A DNA stretch of 47,175 bases from Bacteroidia bacterium (GTDB lineage Bacteria; Bacteroidota; Bacteroidia; UKL13-3): contig JAGPCK010000020.1 in assembly GCA_018058135.1 (NCBI GenBank), forward strand, positions 1 through 47,175. Direction: 5' to 3'. The position numbers were made by a program, and so were the translations under genes. The notes beneath the pieces are model-generated. The model searched no databases. It had not been told where the DNA came from and worked only from the letters and a program-made list of their open reading frames with translations. Positions 1 through 7,195 of this stretch are shown piece after piece. Within the stretch, counting starts at the first letter, position 1; every line of letters begins with the position of its first letter.

Positions 1-439
1 TTAAACATATAGCAGGAACTTCAGCTAATCCAAGATGACAATGCTGAAACAATTGAAAGTTAAGCAACAGAAACACTAAGAACGGCCAAGTCCATTGCCC
101 TATAAATTGCTTGTGGAGTAAAAACCATGCTGTAATTAATGTTATTGTCAATACCAGCCATCGTACAACCCACAAGTGGATACCAAAAAGAAAGTAAAAA
201 GGTAATACGGAAATATTAAACAAAGGGGTACGCAAGAAAGCATCAGTCTCTACAATACTAAAACCGAAACCGTTTAACCAATTGCGAATTTGTAAGGAGT
301 AAATGCCCTCATCTGTCCATGCGGCTCGGCTACTTGTAATGTTAATATCTGCATCTGCTTGCAGGAAGGGGATATGCAATGCTAGTAAAGCACCTACAAA
401 AAAAAGTTGATAGATGTGTTTTTTCTGGGGTTGTAGCAT
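1..439 (-). CDS. GT-C-like membrane glycosyltransferase, N-terminal part (runs off the window)
   Basis: An open frame starts at an ATG (437-439) and stays open to base 1, giving 146 residues without a stop. The start of the translation has a short basic N-terminus, a first hydrophobic segment (residues about 10-28), a polar extracytoplasmic-like loop containing WTDEGIY (41-47), then at least two more membrane segments rich in L, F, W and I. An acidic D-E pair in the first outer loop is typical of GT-C fold, polyprenyl-phosphate-sugar glycosyltransferases of the PMT/ArnT type, which add sugars outside the membrane. The ATG lies only 9 bases after the pyrB stop, so it is probably the last visible gene of the EVE-pyrR-pyrB operon. 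The gene is certain to be coding; the GT-C call rests on topology plus one motif and could be another multispanning protein. Confidence 0.6.
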   Translation of the reverse strand, partial: MLQPQKKHIYQLFFVGALLALHIPFLQADADINITSSRAAWTDEGIYSLQIRNWLNGFGFSIVETDAFLRTPLFNISVLPFYFLFGIHLWVVRWLVLTITLITAWFLLHKQFIGQWTWPFLVFLLLNFQLFQHCHLGLAEVPAICL

Positions 440-448
440 GAAGAATAT

Positions 449-1372
449 TTACCCCTGTGAAGCCAGCAAATACATTACGGCCATGCGGATGGCTACACCA
501 TTCTCCACCTGTTGCAGTATAATGGATTGATCTGAATCGGCTACATCACTGGTAATCTCCACGCCTCTGTTAATAGGGCCGGGATGCATAATGGTTATCT
601 TTTTATCCAAAGCATCCAGCAGATTTTTATTCACTCCGTACATCATGGAGTATTCCCGTAAACTGGGAAAATATTTAATATCCTGGCGCTCGAGCTGAAT
701 GCGCAGCATGTTAGCCACATCACACCATTCCAATGCTTTAAGTAGGTTGTGTTCTACTTTTACACCCAACTCGTGTATGTGTTTAGGTATAAGTGTTGTG
801 GGGCCGCATACCATAACTTCGGCACCTAATTTTTGCAGACAGAATATATTGGATAAAGCTACCCGTGAATGGAGAATGTCTCCTACAATCACTACTTTTT
901 TACCTTTTACATCGCCCAGTTTTTCTCTGATGGAATAGGCGTCCAGCAAGGCTTGTGTGGGGTGTTCATGTGTTCCGTCTCCGGCATTCACTATTTGAGC
1001 ATCAATGTGCTTTTCTAAGAACTTACATGCTCCGGGAGCAGGGTGCCGCATTACCACCATATCCACTTTCATGGATAAAATGTTTTTTACAGTATCAATC
1101 AGTGTTTCTCCTTTGGATACAGAGGAAGATGAAGAAGAAATATTTATAACATCGGCTGAAAGTCTTTTTTGTGCCAGCTCAAAAGAAATACGGGTACGTG
1201 TGGAGTTTTCGAAGAAGATATTGGCAATGGTAATGTCTCGCAGAGAAGGGACTTTTTTGATGGGGCGGTTTAAAACGGCTTTAAAATTATCAGCAGTTTC
1301 AAAGATGAGTTGAATATCCTGCTTGCTGATGTCTTTAATGCCTGTGAGGTGACGCGAACTTAATTTACTCAT
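449..1372 (-). CDS. pyrB: Aspartate carbamoyltransferase catalytic subunit
   Basis: This 307-residue protein catalyses carbamoyl phosphate plus aspartate to N-carbamoylaspartate, the committed step of pyrimidine synthesis in the cytoplasm. The carbamoyl-phosphate loop STRT is at residues 57-60 (ENSTRTR), followed by MRHP, the GTHEHPTQ segment in mid-protein and HPGPINRG near the C-terminus, all diagnostic of the family. Length matches the usual catalytic chain of about 305-310. Its ATG overlaps the pyrR stop by four bases (ATGA), so the two are translationally coupled. I see no regulatory chain pyrI in the window; regulation is likely through the upstream PyrR or at the operon promoter before the EVE gene. 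Confidence 0.96.
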   Translation of the reverse strand: MSKLSSRHLTGIKDISKQDIQLIFETADNFKAVLNRPIKKVPSLRDITIANIFFENSTRTRISFELAQKRLSADVINISSSSSSVSKGETLIDTVKNILSMKVDMVVMRHPAPGACKFLEKHIDAQIVNAGDGTHEHPTQALLDAYSIREKLGDVKGKKVVIVGDILHSRVALSNIFCLQKLGAEVMVCGPTTLIPKHIHELGVKVEHNLLKALEWCDVANMLRIQLERQDIKYFPSLREYSMMYGVNKNLLDALDKKITIMHPGPINRGVEITSDVADSDQSIILQQVENGVAIRMAVMYLLASQG

Positions 1373-1920
1373 GCCGATTGGGGTTGTGTTACTAATCTTA
1401 CTTCATCTTTTCCGGGTGCCGTTTTCAGGTCAACCACTATTTTATCGTTCAGTCGTGAGTCTACATCATACCCGCTGTAGGTAGCTTCAATAGGCAACTC
1501 CCGGCTAAATCTGCGGTCTATGAGTACCAGCAACTCCACCACATCGGCTCTTCCGTAAGCGGTAAGGGCATCTAATGCTGCACGTATGGTTCTGCCGGTA
1601 AACAGTACGTCATCAATCAGAATCACTTTTTTCTTTTCTACAATGAAATCAATTTTTATTTCATTGGGCAGCACTACATTTTCTCTTCGTCTGAAGTCAT
1701 CGCGGTAAAAGCTGATGTCGAGTTCACCATAAAGTATGGTTGATTTTGGCAGTAGTTGTTTCAGGCGCTCATGAATTCTTCTGGACAGTAATATTCCACG
1801 TGGTTGCAAACCAATTATGACCGACTGCGAAAAATCGTCATGGTGTTCAATCAACTCCCTGCACAATCGGTCAATGATAATGCTGATGTGTTGAGCGTCT
1901 AACAGTACTTTTTCTTTCAT
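1369..1920 (-). CDS. pyrR: PyrR: pyrimidine operon regulator / uracil phosphoribosyltransferase
   Basis: A 183-residue type I phosphoribosyltransferase. The PRPP-binding motif VILIDDVLFTGRT lies at residues 99-111, and LQPRG (38-42) is the usual PyrR start of the uracil/UMP site. In Firmicutes PyrR binds pyr mRNA attenuators; it can also make UMP from uracil and PRPP. It sits between the EVE gene (stop directly abutting its start) and pyrB (4-base overlap), so its role in pyrimidine metabolism is clear from context. I found no obvious PyrR-binding antiterminator hairpin in the 5' region of this operon, so whether it regulates RNA here is open. Confidence 0.93.
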   Translation of the reverse strand: MKEKVLLDAQHISIIIDRLCRELIEHHDDFSQSVIIGLQPRGILLSRRIHERLKQLLPKSTILYGELDISFYRDDFRRRENVVLPNEIKIDFIVEKKKVILIDDVLFTGRTIRAALDALTAYGRADVVELLVLIDRRFSRELPIEATYSGYDVDSRLNDKIVVDLKTAPGKDEVRLVTQPQSA

Positions 1921-2334
1921 TTACTTTTTCCTTTCTGAGAGCTCAAGTATCATATCAAATTCTTCAGCCGTCATGGACATTACCGATAAACGGCCTTGTT
2001 TTACCAAACCAATATTTTGTAAACGTTTGTCGGCTTTTATTTGTTCCAGTGTAACCGGATTCTTCAACTTTTTGAACGGTGCGAGGTCAACCACTGACCA
2101 GTTCGGGTCTTCGGTAGTAGGATCCTGGTAGTGTTCTTTTGCTACTTTAGCAATGCCTACTATTTCTTTTCCTTCGTTGCTGTGATACCATAAAACAAGG
2201 TCACCTTTCTTCATTCCTCTAAGGTTGTTGCGGGCCTGGTAATTACGTACACCATCCCAAAAAGTCTTTTTGTCTTTTACAAACTGCTCCCAGGAGTACT
2301 TGAATGGCTCAGATTTAACTAACCAATAATTCAT
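1921..2334 (-). CDS. EVE domain protein (PUA-like, probable modified-base binder)
   Basis: A 137-residue protein that is essentially one EVE domain: it begins MNYWLVKSEP, continues with FWDGVRNYQARNNLR and GDLVLWYHSN, and ends with the typical KKLKNPVTLEQIK and SVMSMTAEEF segments. EVE domains have a PUA/YTH-like fold and are thought to bind modified bases in nucleic acid; the physiological role of stand-alone versions is not settled. The family's proteins normally start at this very methionine, so the start is well fixed. It is the first gene of an operon with pyrR, pyrB and a membrane glycosyltransferase. The predicted promoter puts the transcription start almost on the ATG (see promoter entry). 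Confidence 0.9.
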   Translation of the reverse strand: MNYWLVKSEPFKYSWEQFVKDKKTFWDGVRNYQARNNLRGMKKGDLVLWYHSNEGKEIVGIAKVAKEHYQDPTTEDPNWSVVDLAPFKKLKNPVTLEQIKADKRLQNIGLVKQGRLSVMSMTAEEFDMILELSERKK

Positions 2335-2338
2335 AGTT

Positions 2339-2371
2339 CAAATATTGAAATAAACGGGCACATTTGGCAAA
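2339..2371 (-). promoter_or_regulatory. Promoter of the EVE-pyrR-pyrB operon
   Basis: On the minus strand TTTG (2368-2371) is followed after 21 bases by AATATTTG (2339-2346), one mismatch from the Bacteroidota minus-7 box TAnnTTTG. Only four bases separate the box from the EVE start codon, so the mRNA would be leaderless or nearly so. The TTTG falls in the T-tract of the rpsA terminator. Confidence 0.55.
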
Positions 2372-2396
2372 AAAAAAATCCCACCGTGGTGGGATT
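2369..2396 (-). terminator. Rho-independent terminator after rpsA
   Basis: On the minus strand a GC-rich inverted repeat (CCCACC / GGTGGG, with A/T pairs at its foot, 2377-2396) is followed by ten T residues. It lies 36 bases past the rpsA stop. The other strand also ends in six T, so it could work both ways. Confidence 0.85.
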
Positions 2397-2432
2397 TTTT
2401 AAGAGTATGTTAAAATCGGAATTCATTCTGAT

Positions 2433-4256
2433 TTATTCTTCGGTTGAAGGAGCCTCAGATTTGCCTTCCATTTTAGATTTCAGTTCGCTAAGTACATCTA
2501 GTTCAGCAAAAGTTGATTTCTCGTTTGAAGTAGAAATTTTCTTGGCTGTTTTTGATGCTTTTTTCTCTTCAGCTTTCTTTGCTTTGTCAGCTTCTTCTAA
2601 TTTAGCTTTCTCAGCTTCTTTCCAAAGAGCGGTGTGCGAAAGAACGATTCTGCGGTTTTCTTTATTGAACTCAGTTACCATAAAGTCCATTGCTTCGTCT
2701 TCTTTACCGGTTGTTCCGTCAGCTTTCTGCAATTGTTTAACCGGAGCATAACCTTCTACACCATACTGTAAAGCGATGGTAGCTGATTTATCTTCGATTT
2801 TCAACACAGTACCGGGGTGAATTGAACCTGTAGTGAAGATGGTTTCGAAAGTATCCCATGGATTCTCGTCAATCTGCTTGTGTCCAAGGCTCAGACGTCT
2901 GTTTTCCAGATCTACTTCCAATACTACTACGTCAAGCTCCTGATCTTTCTTTACAAATTCAGCAGGATGCTTTATTTTTTTGGTCCAGCTAAGGTCTGAT
3001 ACGTGTACCAATCCGTCAACTCCGGCTTCAAGTTCAACAAACAGACCGTAGTTGGTCAGGTTACGTACAATACCTTTGTGACGTGTATTTACTGCATATT
3101 TATCAGCAATTGCTACCCATGGATCAGGAGTGAGTTGTTTAATGCCTAATGACATTTTACGCTCATCTTTATCCAGTGTTAAGATAACTGCTTCAATTTC
3201 GTCTCCTACTTTAAGGAAATCTTGCGGGTTGCGCAAGTGCTGGCTCCAGCTCATTTCTGAAACGTGAATCAGACCTTCGATGCCCGGAGCAATCTCCAGG
3301 AATGCACCGTAATCAGCTACAGTAACTATTTTACCTTTTACTTTTTCACCAACTTTAATGGTTTCAGCTAAAGTATCCCATGGGTGAGGAGTCAATTGTT
3401 TCAAGCCGAGAGAAATACGTTTTTTCTCGTCATCGAAATCCAACACTACCACATTGATTTTGTCGTCCAGCTTCAATACCTCTTCAGGGTGATTGATGCG
3501 GCCCCAACTGATATCAGTGATGTGTAGCAATCCGTCCAAACCACCCAAGTCGATGAACACACCGAAAGAAGTCATGTTTTTCACTGTACCTTCCAGTACC
3601 TGACCTTTTTCGAGTTTCGACAGGATATCTGATTTTTGAGCTTCCAGATCCTCTTCAATAAGAACTTTGTGTGATATTACTACGTTTTTGAAGGTATGGT
3701 TAACTTTAACCACTTTAAACTGCATGTTCTGTCCAACATATATGTCGTAGTCACGAATAGGTTTAGTATCAATTTGTGAACCGGGTAAGAAAGCATCAAT
3801 ACCCATAACATCCACAACCAATCCGCCTTTAGTACGGGATTTAACAAAACCGTTAACGATTTCATCATTTTCCTGAGCTTTAAGAATGTTTTCCCAGGCA
3901 CGCTCAGAGATAGCTTTCTTACGGGAAAGAATCAACTGTCCGTTTTTGTCTTCGGTGCTCTCAATAAGCACTTCTACTTCTAAACCGATTTTTACCTCAG
4001 GTAAATCACGGAACTCAGAAAGCGGAATTAATCCGTCTGATTTGAAGCCGATGTTTAAAACTGCTTCTTTGTCTGTTAAACCCACAACTACGCCCTTAAC
4101 GATTTCTTTCTCGCTGATGGTGCTCAGTGTGTTTTCATAAAGCGATGAGAGTTGGTTACGCTCATCTTTTGAGTAGGTTGAAAAACCTTCTTTGTCCATA
4201 CTCCAGTCAAAATCTGTTTCCGGGGTTGCGAATTGAATGTTTTGTTTTTGTGTCAA
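2433..4256 (-). CDS. rpsA: 30S ribosomal protein S1
   Basis: A 607-residue protein with six S1 RNA-binding domains at about residues 49-115, 130-197, 217-288, 302-375, 389-461 and 475-547. Domains 3-5 are the best conserved (for example SFGVFIDLGGLDGLLHITD in domain 3). A charged Lys/Glu/Ala-rich tail follows. S1 brings mRNA to the small subunit. The start is TTG (4254-4256), chosen because a stop lies just upstream in frame, the next Met (DWSMD) would cut conserved sequence, and a strong Shine-Dalgarno stands 8 bases before it. It follows cmk but has its own promoter (4288-4317) and a terminator at 2369-2396. Strong Shine-Dalgarno sequences are rare in this phylum, so translational autocontrol is likely but is my inference. 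Confidence 0.96.
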   Translation of the reverse strand: MTQKQNIQFATPETDFDWSMDKEGFSTYSKDERNQLSSLYENTLSTISEKEIVKGVVVGLTDKEAVLNIGFKSDGLIPLSEFRDLPEVKIGLEVEVLIESTEDKNGQLILSRKKAISERAWENILKAQENDEIVNGFVKSRTKGGLVVDVMGIDAFLPGSQIDTKPIRDYDIYVGQNMQFKVVKVNHTFKNVVISHKVLIEEDLEAQKSDILSKLEKGQVLEGTVKNMTSFGVFIDLGGLDGLLHITDISWGRINHPEEVLKLDDKINVVVLDFDDEKKRISLGLKQLTPHPWDTLAETIKVGEKVKGKIVTVADYGAFLEIAPGIEGLIHVSEMSWSQHLRNPQDFLKVGDEIEAVILTLDKDERKMSLGIKQLTPDPWVAIADKYAVNTRHKGIVRNLTNYGLFVELEAGVDGLVHVSDLSWTKKIKHPAEFVKKDQELDVVVLEVDLENRRLSLGHKQIDENPWDTFETIFTTGSIHPGTVLKIEDKSATIALQYGVEGYAPVKQLQKADGTTGKEDEAMDFMVTEFNKENRRIVLSHTALWKEAEKAKLEEADKAKKAEEKKASKTAKKISTSNEKSTFAELDVLSELKSKMEGKSEAPSTEE

Positions 4257-4262
4257 ATTTTT

Positions 4263-4272
4263 ATCCTCCTTT
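4263..4272 (-). promoter_or_regulatory. Strong Shine-Dalgarno of rpsA
   Basis: The minus strand reads AAAGGAGGAT, with GGAGG ending 8 bases before the TTG start codon of rpsA. I saw no comparable sequence before the other genes of the window, in keeping with the phylum's general lack of Shine-Dalgarno use, so it fixes the start and is notable in itself. Confidence 0.85.
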
Positions 4273-4287
4273 GCTTAAAAAAGCCCG

Positions 4288-4317
4288 CGAATATAATTCT
4301 TTTTGAAATAAATCAAA
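4288..4317 (-). promoter_or_regulatory. Promoter of rpsA
   Basis: On the minus strand TTTG (4314-4317), 18 bases, then TATATTCG (4288-4295), one mismatch from TAnnTTTG. It would give a short leader of about 25-30 bases that contains the Shine-Dalgarno. It lies between cmk and rpsA, so rpsA can be expressed apart from cmk. Confidence 0.65.
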
Positions 4318-4383
4318 TTATTTTTCAGGGATTTATGCTCGGAAAATTAGATCTAAAAGGAGAGGAGATGACCGAAATGAGAT

Positions 4384-5073
4384 TCAGGCCATTTTTTGAT
4401 TTAGATGTTGAAGTACAAGCTTGTAGGCTTTTTCAAACTGCTCTTCCCTGCTGATGTAGGAGTTGTCAATCTCTATGGCATCTGGCGACTTTACCAATGG
4501 AGCCACTTTTCGGGTGGTGTCTATTAAATCACGCTGCAATACGTTCTGATAAACTTCATCAAAACTTACATTATCGCCCTGTGACATCAATTCCTCGAAT
4601 CTACGCTGTGCCCGTATTTTGGGTTCTGCAGTCATAAACAATTTAAGTTCAGCATCAGGGAATACTACGGTACCAATGTCTCTTCCATCCATTACCACAC
4701 CTCGTTCTTCAGCTATCAACTGCTGTTGTTTAACCAATAAATCCCTCACTTCTGGGATGGCACTTACAGAACTCACCAGGTTGGCTACTGCTAAACTACG
4801 TATTTCCTTTTCCACGTTTCCGTCATTTAAATAGGTTTCCTGCTTGCCGTTGATGGGGTTTATTCTAAAGTCGATCTTGATTTCTTTAAGTGCATGTATA
4901 ACTTCTTTTTTGCTTTCGGGATTTACATCATTTTCCATAAAGTACAGGGTTACGGCACGGTACATGGCGCCTGTGTCTATGTATTTGTATCCGAGTTTTT
5001 CGGCCAGTTGTTTGGCTAAGGTACTTTTTCCGCAAGAAGAGTAGCCGTCAACGGCTATGATAATCTGTTTCAC
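4384..5073 (-). CDS. cmk: Cytidylate kinase
   Basis: A 229-residue (d)CMP kinase that phosphorylates CMP and dCMP with ATP in the cytoplasm. The P-loop GYSSCGKST is at residues 10-18, followed by KYIDTGAMYRAVT (CMP binding) and VVMDGRDIGTVVFPDAELK, both signature segments; the R-rich lid (RRFEEL, RDLIDTTR) is present. Length is normal. The start is GTG at 5071-5073, immediately after the porQ stop TAA, so translation is probably coupled to porQ. porQ-cmk adjacency is familiar in Bacteroidota. Confidence 0.95.
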   Translation of the reverse strand: MKQIIIAVDGYSSCGKSTLAKQLAEKLGYKYIDTGAMYRAVTLYFMENDVNPESKKEVIHALKEIKIDFRINPINGKQETYLNDGNVEKEIRSLAVANLVSSVSAIPEVRDLLVKQQQLIAEERGVVMDGRDIGTVVFPDAELKLFMTAEPKIRAQRRFEELMSQGDNVSFDEVYQNVLQRDLIDTTRKVAPLVKSPDAIEIDNSYISREEQFEKAYKLVLQHLNQKMA

Positions 5074-6150
5074 TTATATGTTGTTTCGCTCTACTACTTT
5101 TGATTTATTCTTCTTTTTGAAAGAATTCAGGTTAGTTGTTACACTAAAATGGTTGGTGTTTTGCCCCACATAAAAGGAGGCGCTACCATAGCTTATATGA
5201 AAACGATTAACACGTAAACCAAAACCCCAGGCAAATCCTACCAGCCCACGCTTTTCTTCTATGGTAAGCTCTTTTCTGCGCAGGTGGTTGTATCCAAATC
5301 TTATATTAAAATTCTTAGTCAGTAATAATTCTCCACCAAGTATCATGTGGCGCATAACTTTATCACCAAAGGTAATTTTCTCTTCAACAGGTAGTCCTGT
5401 CTCCAGGTCAATTTGTTGTCCGGGTTTGTTGGGGTTTTTATAAGTAAGGTCAAACTTTTGAAGATTATGTGCAATTAAAGAGAACCGCATGGGCATGTGC
5501 TTGAGCTTTTTTGAAATACCTGCCTGTATTTCAAAGGGCAGGTTTTCTCTCTCTCCGTTGTAAGTGGTTAGCTGATATCCCATGTTTTTGGCCACAACGG
5601 ATGCTGTAAGCAATTTTTCTTCATTGTAATATGTTCCGCCTATATCAGCAGCTACCCCTAAAGAGCTGTACTGTTCATAGGTGGAATAAATAAATTTAAC
5701 TGATGCTCCGTATTGAAAATGTTTGCGCCATTTACGTGCTGCTGAAACATGAAAATTATAATCAGCCGCAGTGAAAGTACCCGTGGGTACACCCTGAGCG
5801 GTGGCACCTTGAAAATCTCCGTAGCTGATATATTGTAAGCCAGCGCTGAAAGTAGTATTCAAACTATCGAAATGATGCGCATAAGCAAGATAGCCGCTGT
5901 TGATATCGCTGAAATAGTTCACCGTATTAAACGTTGCCTGCTTGTGCATCGTACTGTTGAGCAAGGCCGGATTTTGCAGGGCCAGATTAAGATCATTGTC
6001 TACTACGCAAATAAGGTTACCGCCTAATGAGGCTACCCGCGCTGAAGGATGTAGGTTGAGGAATTTGTATATACCCTGTCCGCCAATTTGAGCATAACCT
6101 GAAAAGGCAAGCAAAAAAAAGACTGAAAGTGAAAGAATGCGTTTATTCAT
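5074..6150 (-). CDS. porQ: Type IX secretion system protein PorQ
   Basis: A 358-residue protein with a clear signal peptide (residues 1-20, ending SGYAQ) followed by alternating beta-strand sequence of an outer-membrane barrel. The segment GIYKFLNLHPSARVASLGG (about 25-44), with NPALLN soon after, is typical of PorQ, an outer-membrane component of the gliding/type IX secretion machinery, which exports proteins carrying a C-terminal sorting domain. It directly precedes cmk with no gap. The basic C-terminus (KKKNKSKVVERN) is probably periplasmic. Its presence says the organism has a type IX system, although I see no sorting-domain cargo in this window. The family is also related to PorV, but the cmk neighbour and sequence favour PorQ. 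Confidence 0.88.
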   Translation of the reverse strand: MNKRILSLSVFFLLAFSGYAQIGGQGIYKFLNLHPSARVASLGGNLICVVDNDLNLALQNPALLNSTMHKQATFNTVNYFSDINSGYLAYAHHFDSLNTTFSAGLQYISYGDFQGATAQGVPTGTFTAADYNFHVSAARKWRKHFQYGASVKFIYSTYEQYSSLGVAADIGGTYYNEEKLLTASVVAKNMGYQLTTYNGERENLPFEIQAGISKKLKHMPMRFSLIAHNLQKFDLTYKNPNKPGQQIDLETGLPVEEKITFGDKVMRHMILGGELLLTKNFNIRFGYNHLRRKELTIEEKRGLVGFAWGFGLRVNRFHISYGSASFYVGQNTNHFSVTTNLNSFKKKNKSKVVERNNI

Positions 6151-6160
6151 TTTGCTGAGT

Positions 6161-6168
6161 CAAAAATA
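6161..6168 (-). promoter_or_regulatory. Minus-7 box before porQ
   Basis: The minus strand reads TATTTTTG, a perfect TAnnTTTG, ending 10 bases before the porQ ATG. I see no clear minus-33 TTTG at the usual distance, so the call rests on this box and its position. Confidence 0.45.
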
Positions 6169-6235
6169 TGGAAAATAACGTAGTATTCCTTATTTGAGTA
6201 TTAAGACTAATGAATAGCCTGATACAACTATACAA

Positions 6236-6877
6236 TTATAATCGGGAATACAGTTCCTTAACTTTAGAATTATTCTTCTGCTCAGTTGCCCTGACTTTCT
6301 CTATTGCTTGTTGATGAATTATAGAAAAGAATCGATGACTGGCATTGAAATAGTTAAGTGTAAAACCAACACTACTATCGATGTAAATGTAGTTTGCACG
6401 AGTATCTCGGATAAGTTCTACAGGTTGATAGACATCTTTATTCAGGTATTTATTGTACAAAAGGCTTAAAAGCTCCAGTTTTTCAGTTTCATTCACTCTT
6501 GAAAAAAAATACTTATAGTAAAAAAGTGAATTGTTGAAGAAATGCAGCTCTATTCTAACCTTATGTTTTCCAATTAACATCTTGTAGAGGAATACCTCTG
6601 TATGAAGTTCAGTTTTTTGTGAGCAAACGAAATTTTTCTTTTTGAAATTTATAAGCAAGGATTCTGATGAACTTGAAAACTTAAGTGTAGGGGAGAAGCT
6701 AATCTCACTTAATGTTTCGCAGCAAGCTAATTCAGTTGTTTTTTCTATTAGATGAAGGTATGAATCAGTAGAGTTGTATTTTTCTAACAGATGTTCATAG
6801 TACATGTGTTTCTCCGGTACTGATAGTCCGATACTAGCAGATATTTTTACAATGAAATTTTCTATACCTCTAATCAT
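6236..6877 (-). CDS. Unknown protein, 213 residues
   Basis: I do not recognise this protein. It has no signal peptide or membrane segment; it is rich in aromatic residues, Lys, Asn, Ser and Leu, with an aromatic stretch (HFFNNSLFYYKYFFSRV, about residues 111-127) and a basic, probably helical C-terminus (EKVRATEQKNNSKVKELY). The gene is clearly more AT-rich than its neighbours. A perfect TAnnTTTG box lies 31 bases before the ATG. It stands alone between porQ and tRNA-Lys. Being next to a tRNA and AT-rich, it may be a lineage-specific acquisition; that is inference. The frame is long enough in AT-rich DNA to be convincing as coding. Confidence 0.6.
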   Translation of the reverse strand: MIRGIENFIVKISASIGLSVPEKHMYYEHLLEKYNSTDSYLHLIEKTTELACCETLSEISFSPTLKFSSSSESLLINFKKKNFVCSQKTELHTEVFLYKMLIGKHKVRIELHFFNNSLFYYKYFFSRVNETEKLELLSLLYNKYLNKDVYQPVELIRDTRANYIYIDSSVGFTLNYFNASHRFFSIIHQQAIEKVRATEQKNNSKVKELYSRL

Positions 6878-6908
6878 TTACCTTCGAAGTAGAACAATTA
6901 ATTCTATT

Positions 6909-6916
6909 CAAAAATA
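6909..6916 (-). promoter_or_regulatory. Minus-7 box before the 213-residue unknown gene
   Basis: Minus strand TATTTTTG matches TAnnTTTG exactly and would give a leader of about 27 bases. No minus-33 element is evident in the AT-rich upstream DNA, where such matches also arise by chance. Confidence 0.35.
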
Positions 6917-7009
6917 TTTTTTAAAACACTTAGTTACTTTTAATTTTATCAATAAATGTTAATAAATGAGGGATTGTGAATAGTAATTGATTCATCAAGA
7001 CTGATAACA

Positions 7010-7037
7010 AAAAAAGCACCTTAAAGGTGCTTTTTTT
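7010..7037 (-). terminator. Terminator after tRNA-Lys
   Basis: On the minus strand AGCACC-TTTAA-GGTGCT is flanked by a run of seven A before and T-rich sequence (TTTTT TG) after. It begins about 12 bases past the tRNA 3' end. Confidence 0.75.
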
Positions 7038-7042
7038 ATTCG

Positions 7043-7115
7043 TGATCCCGCTGGGACTCGAACCCAGGACCCATACATTAAAAGTGTATTGCTCTACCAG
7101 CTGAGCTACGGAATC
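7043..7115 (-). tRNA. tRNA-Lys (anticodon UUU)
   Basis: The minus strand folds into a full cloverleaf of 73 bases: acceptor GATTCCG with CGGGATC, D arm with AGCTCAGCTGGTAGAGC, anticodon arm ATACA-CTTTTAA-TGTAT and T arm with GGTTCGAGTCC. The anticodon TTT is at 7080-7082, read as Lys. The discriminator is A and CCA is not encoded. It has its own promoter and terminator, so it is a single-gene unit. Confidence 0.97.
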
Positions 7116-7142
7116 AATAGCTTTTCTATCGAGAAGCGGGTG

Positions 7143-7173
7143 CAAAGGTAAATTTTATGATGGGATATTCAAA
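7143..7173 (-). promoter_or_regulatory. Promoter of tRNA-Lys
   Basis: Minus strand TTTG (7170-7173), 19 bases, TACCTTTG (7143-7150): an exact match to the Bacteroidota consensus. Transcription would start about 20 bases before the mature tRNA. Confidence 0.8.
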
Positions 7174-7195
7174 TGTTGTGTGAAAAAAATATGAA

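Noticed and set aside
2386..2751. Plus-strand frame of 121 codons antisense to rpsA
   Set aside because: Ser/Phe-rich shadow of the rpsA coding strand with no family resemblance.
4361..4454. Plus-strand mini-ORF (28 codons) after a GGAGAGGAG sequence
   Set aside because: It lies antisense to the cmk end, has no promoter and no family; the purine run is better seen as the complement of the CU-rich segment.
6930..7145. Minus-strand frame of 71 codons over tRNA-Lys
   Set aside because: It reads through the tRNA and its terminator.
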